A DNA stretch of 50,702 bases from assembly GCA_037447655.1 (NCBI GenBank), contig JBBHKE010002164.1, forward strand, positions 1 to 50,702. The letters run 5' to 3'. Source of the DNA: Zygnema cylindricum (Eukaryota > Streptophyta > Zygnematophyceae > Zygnematales > Zygnemataceae). The notes beneath the pieces are model-generated. The model saw nothing but the letters and a program-made list of their open reading frames with translations, was not told the DNA's origin and did no database searches. This document shows, piece by piece, positions 23,201-33,307 of this stretch. A program made the position numbers and the translations under genes. Positions within the stretch are counted from its first letter, which is position 1; each line of letters starts with the position of its first letter.

Positions 23201-24910
23201 GATCAGGAGGAACATGGAACTCGAAAGGAGGATAAGGTTGGGTTTCGACATTTTGAAATTGGGTTAATTTTGGAAAATAGGGCGTTATGGTATCCATATT
23301 ATTATTATGGTGTTGATATTTAACTTTAGGAAGATGACGAGAATCAAAAAACTCGTCGACTTTTTGAAGCTCGATGTCGGCGAGTTCTGATAAAGAAGGA
23401 GTTCTCCTTTTTCTTTTCGGGTTTTGTTGAAACAAAGTACTCAAATTATTTTCAGAGTCGATTTGAGGTTGTTGGGGCGTCGAGGGAGAATTCCTAACCT
23501 GAAATAGTGTAGATGAGGAGATGGGAGGGAGAGGTTTGGAGGGTTCGGAGAGAGGGAGAGGGAGAGGGAGGGAAGCCAAGGCGGAGAGTTCTGCAAAAAT
23601 AAAAAGAACGGGGATTTTAATTTTTTTGAGAATTATGGAAATGGGAAGACATTAAATAAACTAGAAAATGAAATTTGGAAATAAAATTGGAATTTTGACC
23701 TTAAAAAATTGAAAATTGAAATTAGACATTGGAAATTAAAAATTAAAAATGGAAAATGGAAAATTAGAAAATTGAAATTTGAAAATTAAAATTTTGAAAA
23801 TTGAAAAATTCGCAGCTAGAGAAGAAGGAACATTAGGAATTGAAAATGGAGATAAAATTGAGATTTTAAACATAAAAAATTGAATATTTGAAAATTAGAG
23901 ATTGGAAATTGGAATTTAAGAATTGGACATAAAATTGAAATTTTGAACATAATGGAGATCGAAAAAAAATGGACACTGGAAAATTGAAAATGAAAATTGA
24001 GATTTTGAAAAAAATGGAAACTGGAAATTGGACATTAGATACTGAAAAGTTAATTTTTGTTTTTTTTAAAACTTTTTTAAGTTAGAAATTAAAAACTCCA
24101 ATATGAAGATTGAAAATATAAAATAAAAATTTGAAAATTGGACATTAAATATGTTTTGGGTTCCAAAATTTAAAATAACTACAAGATAAGAATAATTCAT
24201 CAAGTCAAAAAAAATAAAAATAACAAACATAAAAAAGATAAAAATGATAAAAACAATAAGCGTAGTAGAAACAGTAAAAAAACCTTTGAAGCGTAAAAAA
24301 ATAAAAAAAAAAGGGAAGCTAAAAAACACAAAAAGAAAGTCCCTTAAGAAAAAAAAAATAAAAAAAATCCAATAATAGATGAATGAACCCAAAAACAAAC
24401 AGAAAAAAAAGAGCGCTACACAAAAACCAGAAAAAAAACCCACCTAAAAAAAAAAAAAACCCCAAAAAAAATTCCCAAAAATATGACTATCTCCCCAAAA
24501 AAAAAAAAGGTAATACCTTCATTCCCAAGCTGTCCCAACGCCTCCAAAATCCCCTTTGCCAACTCCTCCGCCTTCCCTCCACCCCATAACTCTCCTCCTC
24601 CCCCTCCCCCTCCTCCTAACCGAATCTCCCTCTCCCTCACTCTCTCCCTCTCCCTCTCCCTCCCTCTACCCCCCTCTGCCATAGTGGAACTCGCCGCCTC
24701 CGAGACCGAATCTCCCGGATGGTCCCTCAGCGTCATACTCGGTGACGTCACGTGTGGTGACGTCACGGATGACGTCATTCCGCGAATGGCAGGAGGGGGA
24801 GGGGGAGGGGGAGGAAGGGGAGTAGGGGGAGAGGGAGAGGGAGGGAGAAGGTCTCCTAGGAGGAGGGAGTGGAGGACGGACGCGGGGTCCGATTGCCATT
24901 GGCTTATCAT
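20236..24910 (-). CDS. Three-exon gene, 597-residue low-complexity nuclear-type protein
   Basis: Exon 1 is 24517-24910 (ATG then ISQWQSDPAS; donor GTATTA). Exon 2 is 23590-22233 (acceptor TATTTTTGCAG; donor GTAAGA). The proposed exon 3 is 20277-20236 (acceptor TTTTTTTTACAG; LRILEVLYSFLLL then TAA). The phases are 1 and 0 and the frame is continuous. Residues 32-48 are Pro-rich, an R-E repeat follows, then Gly8 and KAEELAKGILEALGQLG. Residues 190-194 are KRKRR, a likely nuclear signal. Residues 311-340 hold five six-residue repeats: SRESFK, SRESFN, HRETFN, ARETFN and SQETLN. Much of the rest is Ser/Asn/Glu-rich and probably disordered. No family is recognised. Exons 1 and 2 are well supported by phase; exon 3 is a weaker inference, because intron 2 (1955 bp) could hide other exons. 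Confidence 0.65.
21286..21875. repeat. 121-bp satellite array
   Basis: AGCGTCACCACGTGTCCACA starts at 21286, 21407 and 21528, a period of 121 bases. Each unit is two related half-units, each built on CATACCATGTCC followed by ACTAGTGTAGATGA. Further diverged half-units continue to about 21875. The array lies in intron 2 of the minus-strand gene. Confidence 0.9.
22965..23054 (-). repeat. Coding hexapeptide repeat (R-E-S/T-F-N)
   Basis: Five 18-base units encode S/H/A-R-E-S/T-F-N/K. They differ at the DNA level but keep the Arg-Glu-Ser/Thr-Phe core in four of the five, which suggests selection on the protein or recent expansion. Confidence 0.85.
23640..24110. repeat. A-rich GAAAATTGAAATT minisatellite in intron 1
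   Basis: Irregular units of TTGAAAATTGAAA, TTGGAAATT and ATGGAAA fill this part of intron 1 of the minus-strand gene. It is followed to about 24510 by A-rich tracts, the T-rich side of the intron on the coding strand. Confidence 0.75.
24743..24777. promoter_or_regulatory. Three TGACGTCA palindromes within exon 1
   Basis: TGACGTCA occurs at 24743-24750, 24758-24765 and 24770-24777. The first overlaps CACGTG. These are consensus bZIP/CRE sites. They also encode Met/Val-Thr-Ser in the minus-strand protein, so they may be coding text rather than binding sites. Confidence 0.4.
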
Positions 24911-24929
24911 CTCTGTCTCTCTCTCTCTG

Positions 24930-24983
<54 letters not shown>

Positions 24984-25362
24984 ACAAGCTTTCTCACTCT
25001 CCTCTGTCTGTCTCTCCTCCCCCTCTCTTCTCTTCCCTTCTCTACCTCACTCTTTCTCTCTCTCTCTTCCTGTGTCGGTGTGTCTGTCTCTCTCTCTCTG
25101 TCTCTCCTCTCCCCTCTCTCAATCTGACCCTCTCTCTTCGAATCTCTCTCTCTCTCTCTCTCTCTTCCTTTTACGGTCCGCTTTGTCTCTCTCTCTCACC
25201 TTCTCTCTCTCACTCTCTCTCTCTCCTCTCCCTCTCTGTCTCTCTCTCCCTCTCTATCTCTCTCTCTCCCTCTCTGTCTCTCTCTCCCTCTCTGCCTCTC
25301 TGTCTCTCTCTCTCTATCTCTCCCTCCCTCTCTGTCTCTCTTCCCTCGCGAAACGTGTCGTG
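24911..25362. repeat. Long CT/GA microsatellite upstream of the 24910 ATG
   Basis: Nearly pure (CT)n with CTCTGTCT variants covers about 450 bases, directly upstream of the minus-strand ATG. On the transcript side it reads (GA)n and would be 5' UTR or promoter. GA repeats are known targets of plant BBR/BPC factors. All frames across it are Arg-Glu or Leu-Ser artefacts. Confidence 0.9.
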
Positions 25363-25391
25363 ACGTTTTCTCTCTCCCGGTGCCCTTTTGT

Positions 25392-25402
25392 GGGCGGGAA
25401 AT
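25392..25402. promoter_or_regulatory. E2F-like site (GGGCGGGAAA)
   Basis: TGGGCGGGAAA matches the E2F consensus. It lies about 480 bases upstream of the 24910 start codon. A single motif match with no other support. Confidence 0.3.
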
Positions 25403-26602
25403 ACGTTGCAAAACGACAAAAGAGGAGAGTGGGGGCCCCGGAAATTGGGGAAACCAATTGGCGGCAACTCCGCGTCGCGACAAGAAAGGATCTCGAACGG
25501 TCGGACTCCACACGTGCGAAGGACGGCACCCAAAAGTTTGACGGGTGGCGGGTAACAATAATGTCCGTACATGTACGCAGAACCTGAAGGTACGTTTTCC
25601 GTACACATTTTGTAGAAGCTACAATGGTACGTGCTTTTTCGCGCTTTTTAGTGCGATTTTTTAGTGCGTTTCAAGTGCGTATTTATAGTTCGGTTTTTAA
25701 GTGTGGTTATTTTGTACGGTATGGTGCGATTCCAGTGAGGTATTAGCGAAGCTTTTGTCGTTTTGTGACCTTTTAGTGCGGTACGGGTGCGATTTTAGTG
25801 TCTTCGGTCTTGTGATTTCGTGCTTTCTAGTGCGGTGATAAAGTATTTAGTGCGTGTTTTATTAAATTTGTTATGATTTAAAGTACGGATTAATAATGAC
25901 ATACAGAAGCCGCGGGTTTCTGAAAACTGAAACCCTAGTCGTACGGAACCGTCCAATTGGGCGGCATGTTGATGACGTCATCGCACTGTACGAAATTAAG
26001 AAAATAGGTAAAGGACCACTAACGACAAACTTGTACTGTTGTACACAAAGGTGAGAGCAGGTTCGTCTGTACCACTGGTATAGTACAAGTAGTGTACGGA
26101 TGTGCGATATGTACGGACTGAATTTTTTATTTGTACGGACGGAATGATTTGTACCGAGCTGTTTGGATTCCTGTGCAAGTTGAGGGTGTACCCCAATAAC
26201 GACAAAAAGTAGCAAAAAAAAATCTTTAATTATTTACGAAACCCTAGCCTCATATTTCAAAAAAAATAAAAAAAAAAACTTGAGCTTCACTTTTAGTTTG
26301 GCCAGATACGACAATTTTTTGATAAAGGATAATAAAGAAAAAAGGCATAAAAAATTAGAAATAAGTTCCTGAAATGGCACAAAAGGGGCTTAAAATTCCA
26401 CCTGTTTTAGGTTTAGCGCGGATTTTTCGAAGACATAATAAATAGTGTTTAATAAACAGATTAATTTTTTCGGCTTTTCTTCATTTCTTCAATAAATATA
26501 TGCCAGTTTGTGCACATAACAGGACAAAATAAATAATTTTGAACCGCCAACTGCGCCACAAAAACTGTGTTATTTCGGGTACATATATATGTATTTAAAG
26601 TA
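25403..26602. other. No gene seen
   Basis: The stretch is rich in GTGCG and GTACG words (25600-25900 and 26080-26170) and then AT-rich. The open frames on both strands have no motif or splice support. Confidence 0.4.
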
Positions 26603-26825
26603 CAGTACACCGTGTATCGCTATTATGGTTAATCATTTTTAGACCACTTAAAACATCTTTTCTCCGTACACACTTGTTCGATTTTTTATTTGAGACCGCC
26701 AATCGGAAGCTGAGAATCTTAACTTTCGATCGCAACCGTCAGATACAAATTTGGACACGTGTCTACGGAGAAAAATATGTTTTATTTGGCGAAATAGTTA
26801 TTAACCTTAATAGCGATTCACGGAG
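26603..26825. mobile_element. Short Tc1/mariner-like MITE with long inverted termini
   Basis: The left end CAGTACACCGTGTATCGC and the right end GCGATTCACGGAG (plus strand) face inward. The inverted match extends about 70 bases on each side (GGTTAATMA, then AAAACATMTTTTCTCCGTA). The outer flank of the right end has diverged, but TA is present at 26826-26827. Confidence 0.65.
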
Positions 26826-27691
26826 TAATATACGTGTGTAAATATGCATATATATCTATGTGTATATAGAGGTGTATGTGAGCATATAATAATTGATGCA
26901 TGTATGCTTTTTTTTGGCGGGGCCGGAATTCATTTTCATTGGCCTAAAAACGTCCGATGGGTTTGAGGAAACCTGCATTTGTAATTTTTGTATGCATCTG
27001 TTTTTTTTTTTCGTGGATTTCATTTTTTTTTTGGTTTTTTATGTTTTGTCCAATGTTCGTTAGTACTTTTGTTCGTTTGTTCTTTTGCTCGTTTGCTCGT
27101 TTGTTTGATTGACTTTCGCTACTTTTTTTTTTTTGTTTTCTTTCGATCTCGCGGCCTGCCAAAGTGAATGGAGACCGCAATCGGGGCCTCCACGCGACGA
27201 CGTCATTTGACAAACAGAGCTGACGCAGACCGCTGTCCATAGCGCCAAAATAGCGGGTTACTGACAGTTGTCATTTTGACCGCTTCCACACGCATAGTTG
27301 ACGGCCGGCTCCTGGCGGTGCGGTCAAAGATAGGACTGTGGGAGATTTTGTCGTTTTGGTTTTGAACGGAACAAACGGCTACCGCCCTATTTTTCGAAGT
27401 GGTAGTTACTTCTAATTCGGATCTCCGTCGAAATTTGAACCATAAATCGAGTAGATATTTTACAATACGTTTATAAAATGCATATTACAGTAATACCTGT
27501 TCGTATTTTATCTGTAATATGCTATTTAATTAGGAGGTGCAGGGTACGGACTTTTATTTTTTAGTGCGTACGCTTGGAATCAGCTTATCGTGGCATTATT
27601 CCTTGCAATGACCTCTGTACGGATAATTTCTTTCCGCCACGAAAGCTTCCACTCATAAAAAGGTATGTTCCGTGCGCCGTCTCTGCATCGA

Positions 27692-27713
27692 AATGTTTAC
27701 ACGTGTAAACATT
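27692..27713. repeat. 22-bp palindrome centred on CACGTG
   Basis: AATGTTTACACGTGTAAACATT is self-complementary over 22 bases; only its core is a G-box. The half-site GTGTAAACA recurs twice more to 27750, making a small cluster. Confidence 0.85.
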
Positions 27714-29235
27714 GTTTGTAAGTGTAAACATTGTTCGCACGTGTAAACACAGGGTTCCACCTTTCAACTTTGAATTCCAAGCAGATTGGAACATGTCACT
27801 ACACGACAATGTTTTCCGTCGAGGAAAATGCAGAAAGTTGGATTACGCGGCGAGACTACCGACATTTATGGGAAACAAACTTACAAAAATTTGATGTTTT
27901 TTTCGTGCATTCCAAAAGTACGGCTTGAACCGCACGACAAATTGGCGCGATCCTTTGCGTACGCGGATTAGGGTTAGAGCTTGCTTTCATGTACGGAAGA
28001 GCGGAAACAGTACGGTACTGTACTGTACGGTACGGTATTGTACTGGAGCTATTTTCAAAGCTGGAAGGGACAAGATTCTTCCTAAAATTCGAAAATCGAG
28101 AGTGTACTTCAGGAAAAGTGTAAGATTATGGACAGACCTTTGTCGTTTTCCCTAAAACGACAAATAAGAGCATTTTTTAAAAAAATATGTGGTAGTTAAC
28201 GCGGTGTGATCCACACCATTCAGCCGGAAAAAGCAAGTTGCTTACGTGGCCGTTTTTTGGTTCTGGTTTCTTTCTGCTGAGAAATTACGAATACCGGAAA
28301 CATTTTGGCAAATTAATTTTTTCAATCCACTTCAAATATTGTGGTCAATGAATTTCACGTTTTGTCGTTTTAGGAGTTTCATACAGAAAGAATCTGATTT
28401 TATTGAAACTACCAAAATATCGTATATACTAAAAAAACCAATCAGCGTAATGATTGTTAGGCTTGATTGCAAATACGATCTACAATGTACGAAAATAATT
28501 GACAGTGTACGAAAGTCACGGCATCATCCACACTAAGGATAAATAAACCTTTCCTTTTGCATTTTATACACGTCAGCAAAATGTTTCCGTACTGCGGAGG
28601 ACCAGAAATTGGTCTACGCCTTTGCAGTAAGAATACGGTTCGGCCAATGTAACGCTCAAACATAAAATAGTGTGGTCGGATGATTGACACTTTTGAATTT
28701 TGGGGCCCCGACGACGGTAAAACAAACGACTAATAGGACATGTCAACGGTCGACGTTTGGGTACCATCCAGTCAAAACTTGGAATATCTGACACCTTTTT
28801 TTATCCTTGACGACAAATTACCGTACATGAATTTTCACCCCTGCATGATATTTGTCGTTTACTGCGTATGGTTACCGGGAAAAGATCCTATCGCCGACAA
28901 AAAAAAAAATCTACCGCTTCTCCACTACAGTAACTTCGAATTCTAATTTAATTTCCTGTTTGCAAAATAATACGTGTCAGAGTTGTAAGGGGCTGTACAA
29001 AGAATCACATAAATGCGTACTTCTTGTAACACGTGGCAATTCCAAAACCCTGTAATTTTGTTGTGCACTGATTCGGTCATCGGCCACTTGGCAGGGCGAT
29101 CGACCGTAAATTTGGAGCTACACTGCAACAATCAGTGGGGGAGGTCGGCTTCCATTCCGCGCTTCAACCTCGTTCAAACAATAATGAAATCCTTAACTTC
29201 CGTACGTCTTGGTTACGTCTTGAATCGTGGTCGGT

Positions 29236-29307
29236 GATAATCGGACGGTCGTTGATAATCGGACGGTTATTGATGATCGGACGGTCGTTGATAATCGAAC
29301 GGTCGTA
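29236..29307. repeat. Four 18-bp tandem repeats
   Basis: GATAATCGGACGGTCGTT starts at 29236, 29254, 29272 and 29290 with few changes. A related single copy of GATCGGACGGTC lies near 29598. Confidence 0.9.
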
Positions 29308-29389
29308 GATTGCGCTATTCACGATTGCCTCAGACCTAAAAATGAATCATAGTTTAAAAGTAGGTGAAAGTAGGCCCATACAATATGCC

Positions 29390-29412
29390 TATTGTATGTA
29401 AAACATACAATA
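29390..29412. repeat. 10-bp stem hairpin
   Basis: TATTGTATGT, a loop of AAA, then ACATACAATA. Further CAATATG copies lie within 40 bases on each side. Confidence 0.85.
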
Positions 29413-30594
29413 TGACCTTAAGAGTTAAGACCCATATTGTATTGGTCGCAAAGTGAAAAAAAATAGTAACAGGGTTGAGTTGCACATCGATCGATAGAGA
29501 ATAAACGTCATGTCTAAAATTCGAAAATCATTCGGACAAAAATATATTTTTCTGTGAGTTTTGAGGCATTTTTTATTTAAACCGTCAGATTCGGACGATC
29601 GGACGGTCTCTGATAAAAGTAGCGATCTAAGAAGATCGCATGAAAAACCCATAACACAACTCATCCTACGCCGTGTCAGTTCGCTGGAAAATTTCGTCCA
29701 GCGGCGTGCGCTGTACTATGATCATACGTCAGATTCGTACGTTTGTACAAGAGTGTGCACAAACGCACACACATACAGTATGCCTACTCTACGCGAGTTT
29801 TGTGCCAAGTTTTGTGTGGCAGAGGCTATGCCGACCAATGACAGTGCAGCACTTAAAACAAATATTGTACGTGTACTGTCGAAGGAGTATCTCTAATTTC
29901 GAACGTTTCTACGCTCGGAGACAAGGTCGTACAGTGCCGAACTGCAGTTCGAAGTTCCGGATCCCGTCTATAAAGATTCTGACCAACGTATTTTGTCGCG
30001 TATTAGTACTCGTTTATTTGTCTTAGCATACGTGTACGCGAAAGCTCATAAGAGTCGAGCTACGTGGGTGGACCATGCTGACAAGGTAAATGAAATTACT
30101 TTCCATGACGTCACGCGTCTATACCACGTGAACAAGGAAGGAGGCATCACGTGCAAGTGTCCGACTTCTAGTTTGTCCTTTTCCAAAAAGTATTAACTGT
30201 TCAAAGAATTGGTAACAACCAGATGAAGAGCATAGATCTAGTTCTAGATTTATCCGTACGTTTTTCACCTTTCTGCTTAAAGCCTTAAACACGAAAGCAA
30301 ATAGTACACACCCGTCCGATCATTGTAGTACCGAATCTGTGCAGATCTGACGGCCAATGTATCGGTTCTTCATTGGTTGACCGAAAAAGTGGAAAACTGG
30401 AAAAAAATGGCCTTTTGATTCCGTACAAGTCACAAATCGCGACTCTGTCTGTTCACACCTGTTCAATAGCGGCGCTTTGAAAACACAAACTCGATTTTCA
30501 TTAAAATATCATTAGGGTTTTTTAGAAGCATACGTCATAAAACAAAAAATATACAAGTATGAAATCCGTAGTACGGAATCTGGAAATATAAAAA

Positions 30595-30639
30595 GCCGTA
30601 AGTACAGAAGCCGTAAGTACAATATCCGTAAGTACAGAA
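30595..30639. repeat. Three 15-bp tandem repeats
   Basis: CCGTAAGTACAGAA-type units start at 30595, 30610 and 30625. Confidence 0.85.
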
Positions 30640-31115
30640 TCCATGAAATGGTACATACAAATCTGTCATGGCCTGATCGAATAGAGGAAACTGACAAAAT
30701 GTACTCTACACGTGTGCCGTCAGAAAAGTGTTTGGCCTAAAAAGTGTACGGCTTTAGGTTACAGCAGACGCCCGAAAGCCCTAGCGCTCACTTTAACATA
30801 ACGCGTCTACAAAGAAAGGATGGGCGGCAGCGCGCAGTTAATGCGTCTAGATTTTTCCGCCGATACTTCTTTGTCTTTTGCCAAATCTGAAGGGGAATAC
30901 TTTTTTGGCAACGATTCAGGCTTGGAGCAAAAGCGGACGTCAGAAAGTACATACATGTACGGAAACACACGGGTATGAGTTGACTGGGACCATCGTTGAC
31001 TACCTTTGACTTTATGACATCCGAACCGTATCTCACTCAGCTTACAAGAAACCGTTGATCAAAAATACTCTCGATATTTTTCCTTTTTCCGTACAAAAAG
31101 AAAAATAGGGGAATA

Positions 31116-31656
31116 CACCGCGAATCGTTATTAGTGTCAAGATCACTAATTTGGGTTCTAAAAATTTTGATTTTTTTCCTCAAATAGGATACATGATTTT
31201 AATTTTTCCTTGACGTTAATTAAGGTACCGTACAAAATAGCGTAAATCCTGAAAGTACACTAAAGTTTAAATAGTGTGGTAAATGAACAATGTCAAACCG
31301 TACATAACTGTACCTTTTCAAGTGAAAATTTACAAAAAAATAATTAAATCAGACGCGCACGCATAGGAAAGTGCGCTAAATAAAAACGTGATAAGTCTGA
31401 CACGTAAATTAGTATAGCATGTACGGATATTTTAGATTCGCGACGGCGTACGATTTCCAATATTTTGTACGAATACATATACAAATGTATAAAATCGTAC
31501 GGCGAATTTTCCATTTTTGCTGTTCCCAAATTAGCATAAACGCCAAAATTAGAATACGCCTTTTTTTTGAAAAATTTCAAATTCTTAATTAGCATCAATT
31601 ACGGTAAATTTTCTTCAACACTATTTAATCTTTGACACTAATAACAATTCGCGGTG
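31116..31656. mobile_element. TIR element, CACCGCGAATCG family, TA-flanked
   Basis: The left end CACCGCGAATCGTTATTAG and the right end ACTAATAACAATTCGCGGTG are near-perfect inverted copies, each bordered by TA. Length is 541 bases and it has no coding frame. It belongs with the elements at 10748, 26603 and 31693. Confidence 0.75.
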
Positions 31657-31692
31657 TAGCGCGCTTAGAGCACGTGCAATACCGTAGTGCTA

Positions 31693-31891
31693 CACCGCTA
31701 ATCGTTATTAGTGCTAATAACACTAATTCGGTCGTGACTTTTTTTGATCAAAAATCACAAAATAGAGTTATCAACATTATTTAAGGACGTGGACTACAAT
31801 TTGTCACGTCTCCTTGCACTAAAGTAGTATTGCTAATTCTAATTTCGCATTGACACTAATAAATCTTTAACGCTAACAACGATGAGCGGTG
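31693..31891. mobile_element. Short TIR element, CACCGCTAATCG family
   Basis: The left end CACCGCTAATCGTTATTAG pairs with the right end CGCTAACAACGATGAGCGGTG with mismatches. TA precedes the left end and AA follows the right end, so one target copy is lost. Length is 199 bases. Confidence 0.6.
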
Positions 31892-31892
31892 A

Positions 31893-32290
31893 AGTGTTGT
31901 GTATCGGCAATAAACTTATCGCGATAAAATCGATACCGATAGTTAAAGGTTATCGAACCATGAGGGTCCCGATATATCGCTCCGAGACCGCCAAATTCCT
32001 TATCGGCGATAAATAGAAAAACATATAGTGCGCTACATAATAGTACTTAAAATTGTATTGTATTACATTACTAATTGTGTATAGTATGATAATTTGTTCC
32101 GTACTCTATATAGGGGGAGATATGTACGGACAACTATCCTTATTATCTGTACAAAATAAACCGTACAATTATCGCCAATAGTTATAGGTACCCGTCTTAT
32201 CGAGATGAAAGACCGATATTATCGGTTTTGAGTCACGACAAGACTGGTATCAATACATAGCTCCAATATATCCATTATCGGCAAGCCCAG
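31893..32290. mobile_element. Second copy of the hAT-like family
   Basis: From AGTGTTGTGTATCGGCAA the text follows the 19595 element (TTATCGCGATA, then ATATATCGCTCCGAGACC). The right end matches at TATCGGCAAG, but its last bases differ, so the boundary is approximate. It directly abuts the short TIR element before it. Confidence 0.5.
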
Positions 32291-33260
32291 TGTAACAGGA
32301 TCTCCTACCTCTCAGAAAATCCCATTACTACAAACAATTCCAACCACACATTCCACACATTGGAAAATACACATCCACATTGGAAAACACTCACATAAGG
32401 ATAACTTTAAATTAGAAGAAGCTTCTGTCCACATAACATTAGCTTGGTCTCTTGCCCTCGTGGCTCAACCCTTCAATTTAAAGTGTTTCCTCTACTCTCC
32501 ACTCTTAATAATTCTATCTCTTAACTACTAAAACACTATTTAGTTAGTAAGAGATTTCAATGCAAAAATGCCTTTTCTCCAATTTGGTATTAATCGCTCA
32601 GGACCAAGATCAGCTGGAATTTCCACAAACTTCTCCAAAGGAAAAGNNNNNNNNNNTGAGATTATTTGCAAACAAAGCGTGCGCCACTTATACTAATGTC
32701 ATTTTATCCACGCTCCTGTTGTATCCTACTTTGCATGTAACAGCGCAGTATATCAACTAAGATACGAAGCCCCAACATTTTGCGTTAATAGAGTATTGCA
32801 ATACATTGGCATGTTGATATTATGCAAGTTAGTAAAGTCAAACAATAACACACATCTTGCGTTGATATCGTTGGGTTTCATCCTATGTTGTCCTCGCACC
32901 TATTTTACTGTAATCATATTCACCGCGTGCGAAACAAACGTTTATTAGAGTCACGAATGAACTTAAGTGAAAGTACACATACCCGTACATTTCGACGGTT
33001 TATACTCGTACCTATTTTAGAGTATAATTATGCACGGTGTAATGATTGTGTATTCGCAAACCCAAAATAGAATTATGGATTTTTACAGTGGAAGGACGCC
33101 ACTTCGTACGGATTGTCAAATTTTGTACTTCTACATTTTTTACCGTATATGCTACGACGGCGGATCCTGTATACCCAAATCAGCGTTATGGAGAAATTAC
33201 AATAAAACATTTTTTTGAAAATGGTATTGATACACAAATTAGAGTAGATGACACTAAATC
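32291..33260. other. No gene seen, contains assembly gap
   Basis: AT-rich, with CACATTGGAAAA repeats near 32350-32390. The frame that crosses the Ns is not considered real. Confidence 0.4.
32647..32656. other. Assembly gap (10 N)
   Basis: Ten N characters, probably a fixed-size scaffold gap, so the true distance is unknown. Confidence 0.99.
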
Positions 33261-33270
33261 ATTATATACA

Positions 33271-33307
33271 CTAATAATTTCTATACGCTATAACGATTCA
33301 CGGTGTA
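33271..33307. repeat. Solitary terminus of the CACCG(T/C)GAATCG TIR family
   Basis: CTATAACGATTCACGGTGTA matches the right terminus of the family seen at 26825. I could not find its left partner, so this may be a truncated copy. Confidence 0.4.

Larger units (their letters stand above)
26828..31100. other. 4.3 kb with no supported gene; repeat-rich, GTACG-rich
   Basis: I looked for splice-bounded exons on both strands and found none I would defend. The stretch contains T-tracts (27000-27140), a CACGTG palindrome cluster (27692), GTACT/GTACG pentamer runs (28010-28040), 18-bp repeats (29236), a hairpin (29390) and 15-bp repeats (30595), listed separately where clear. Confidence 0.45.

Noticed and set aside
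24911-25606. Arg-Glu and Leu-Ser rich frames
   Set aside because: They are translations of a CT/GA microsatellite.
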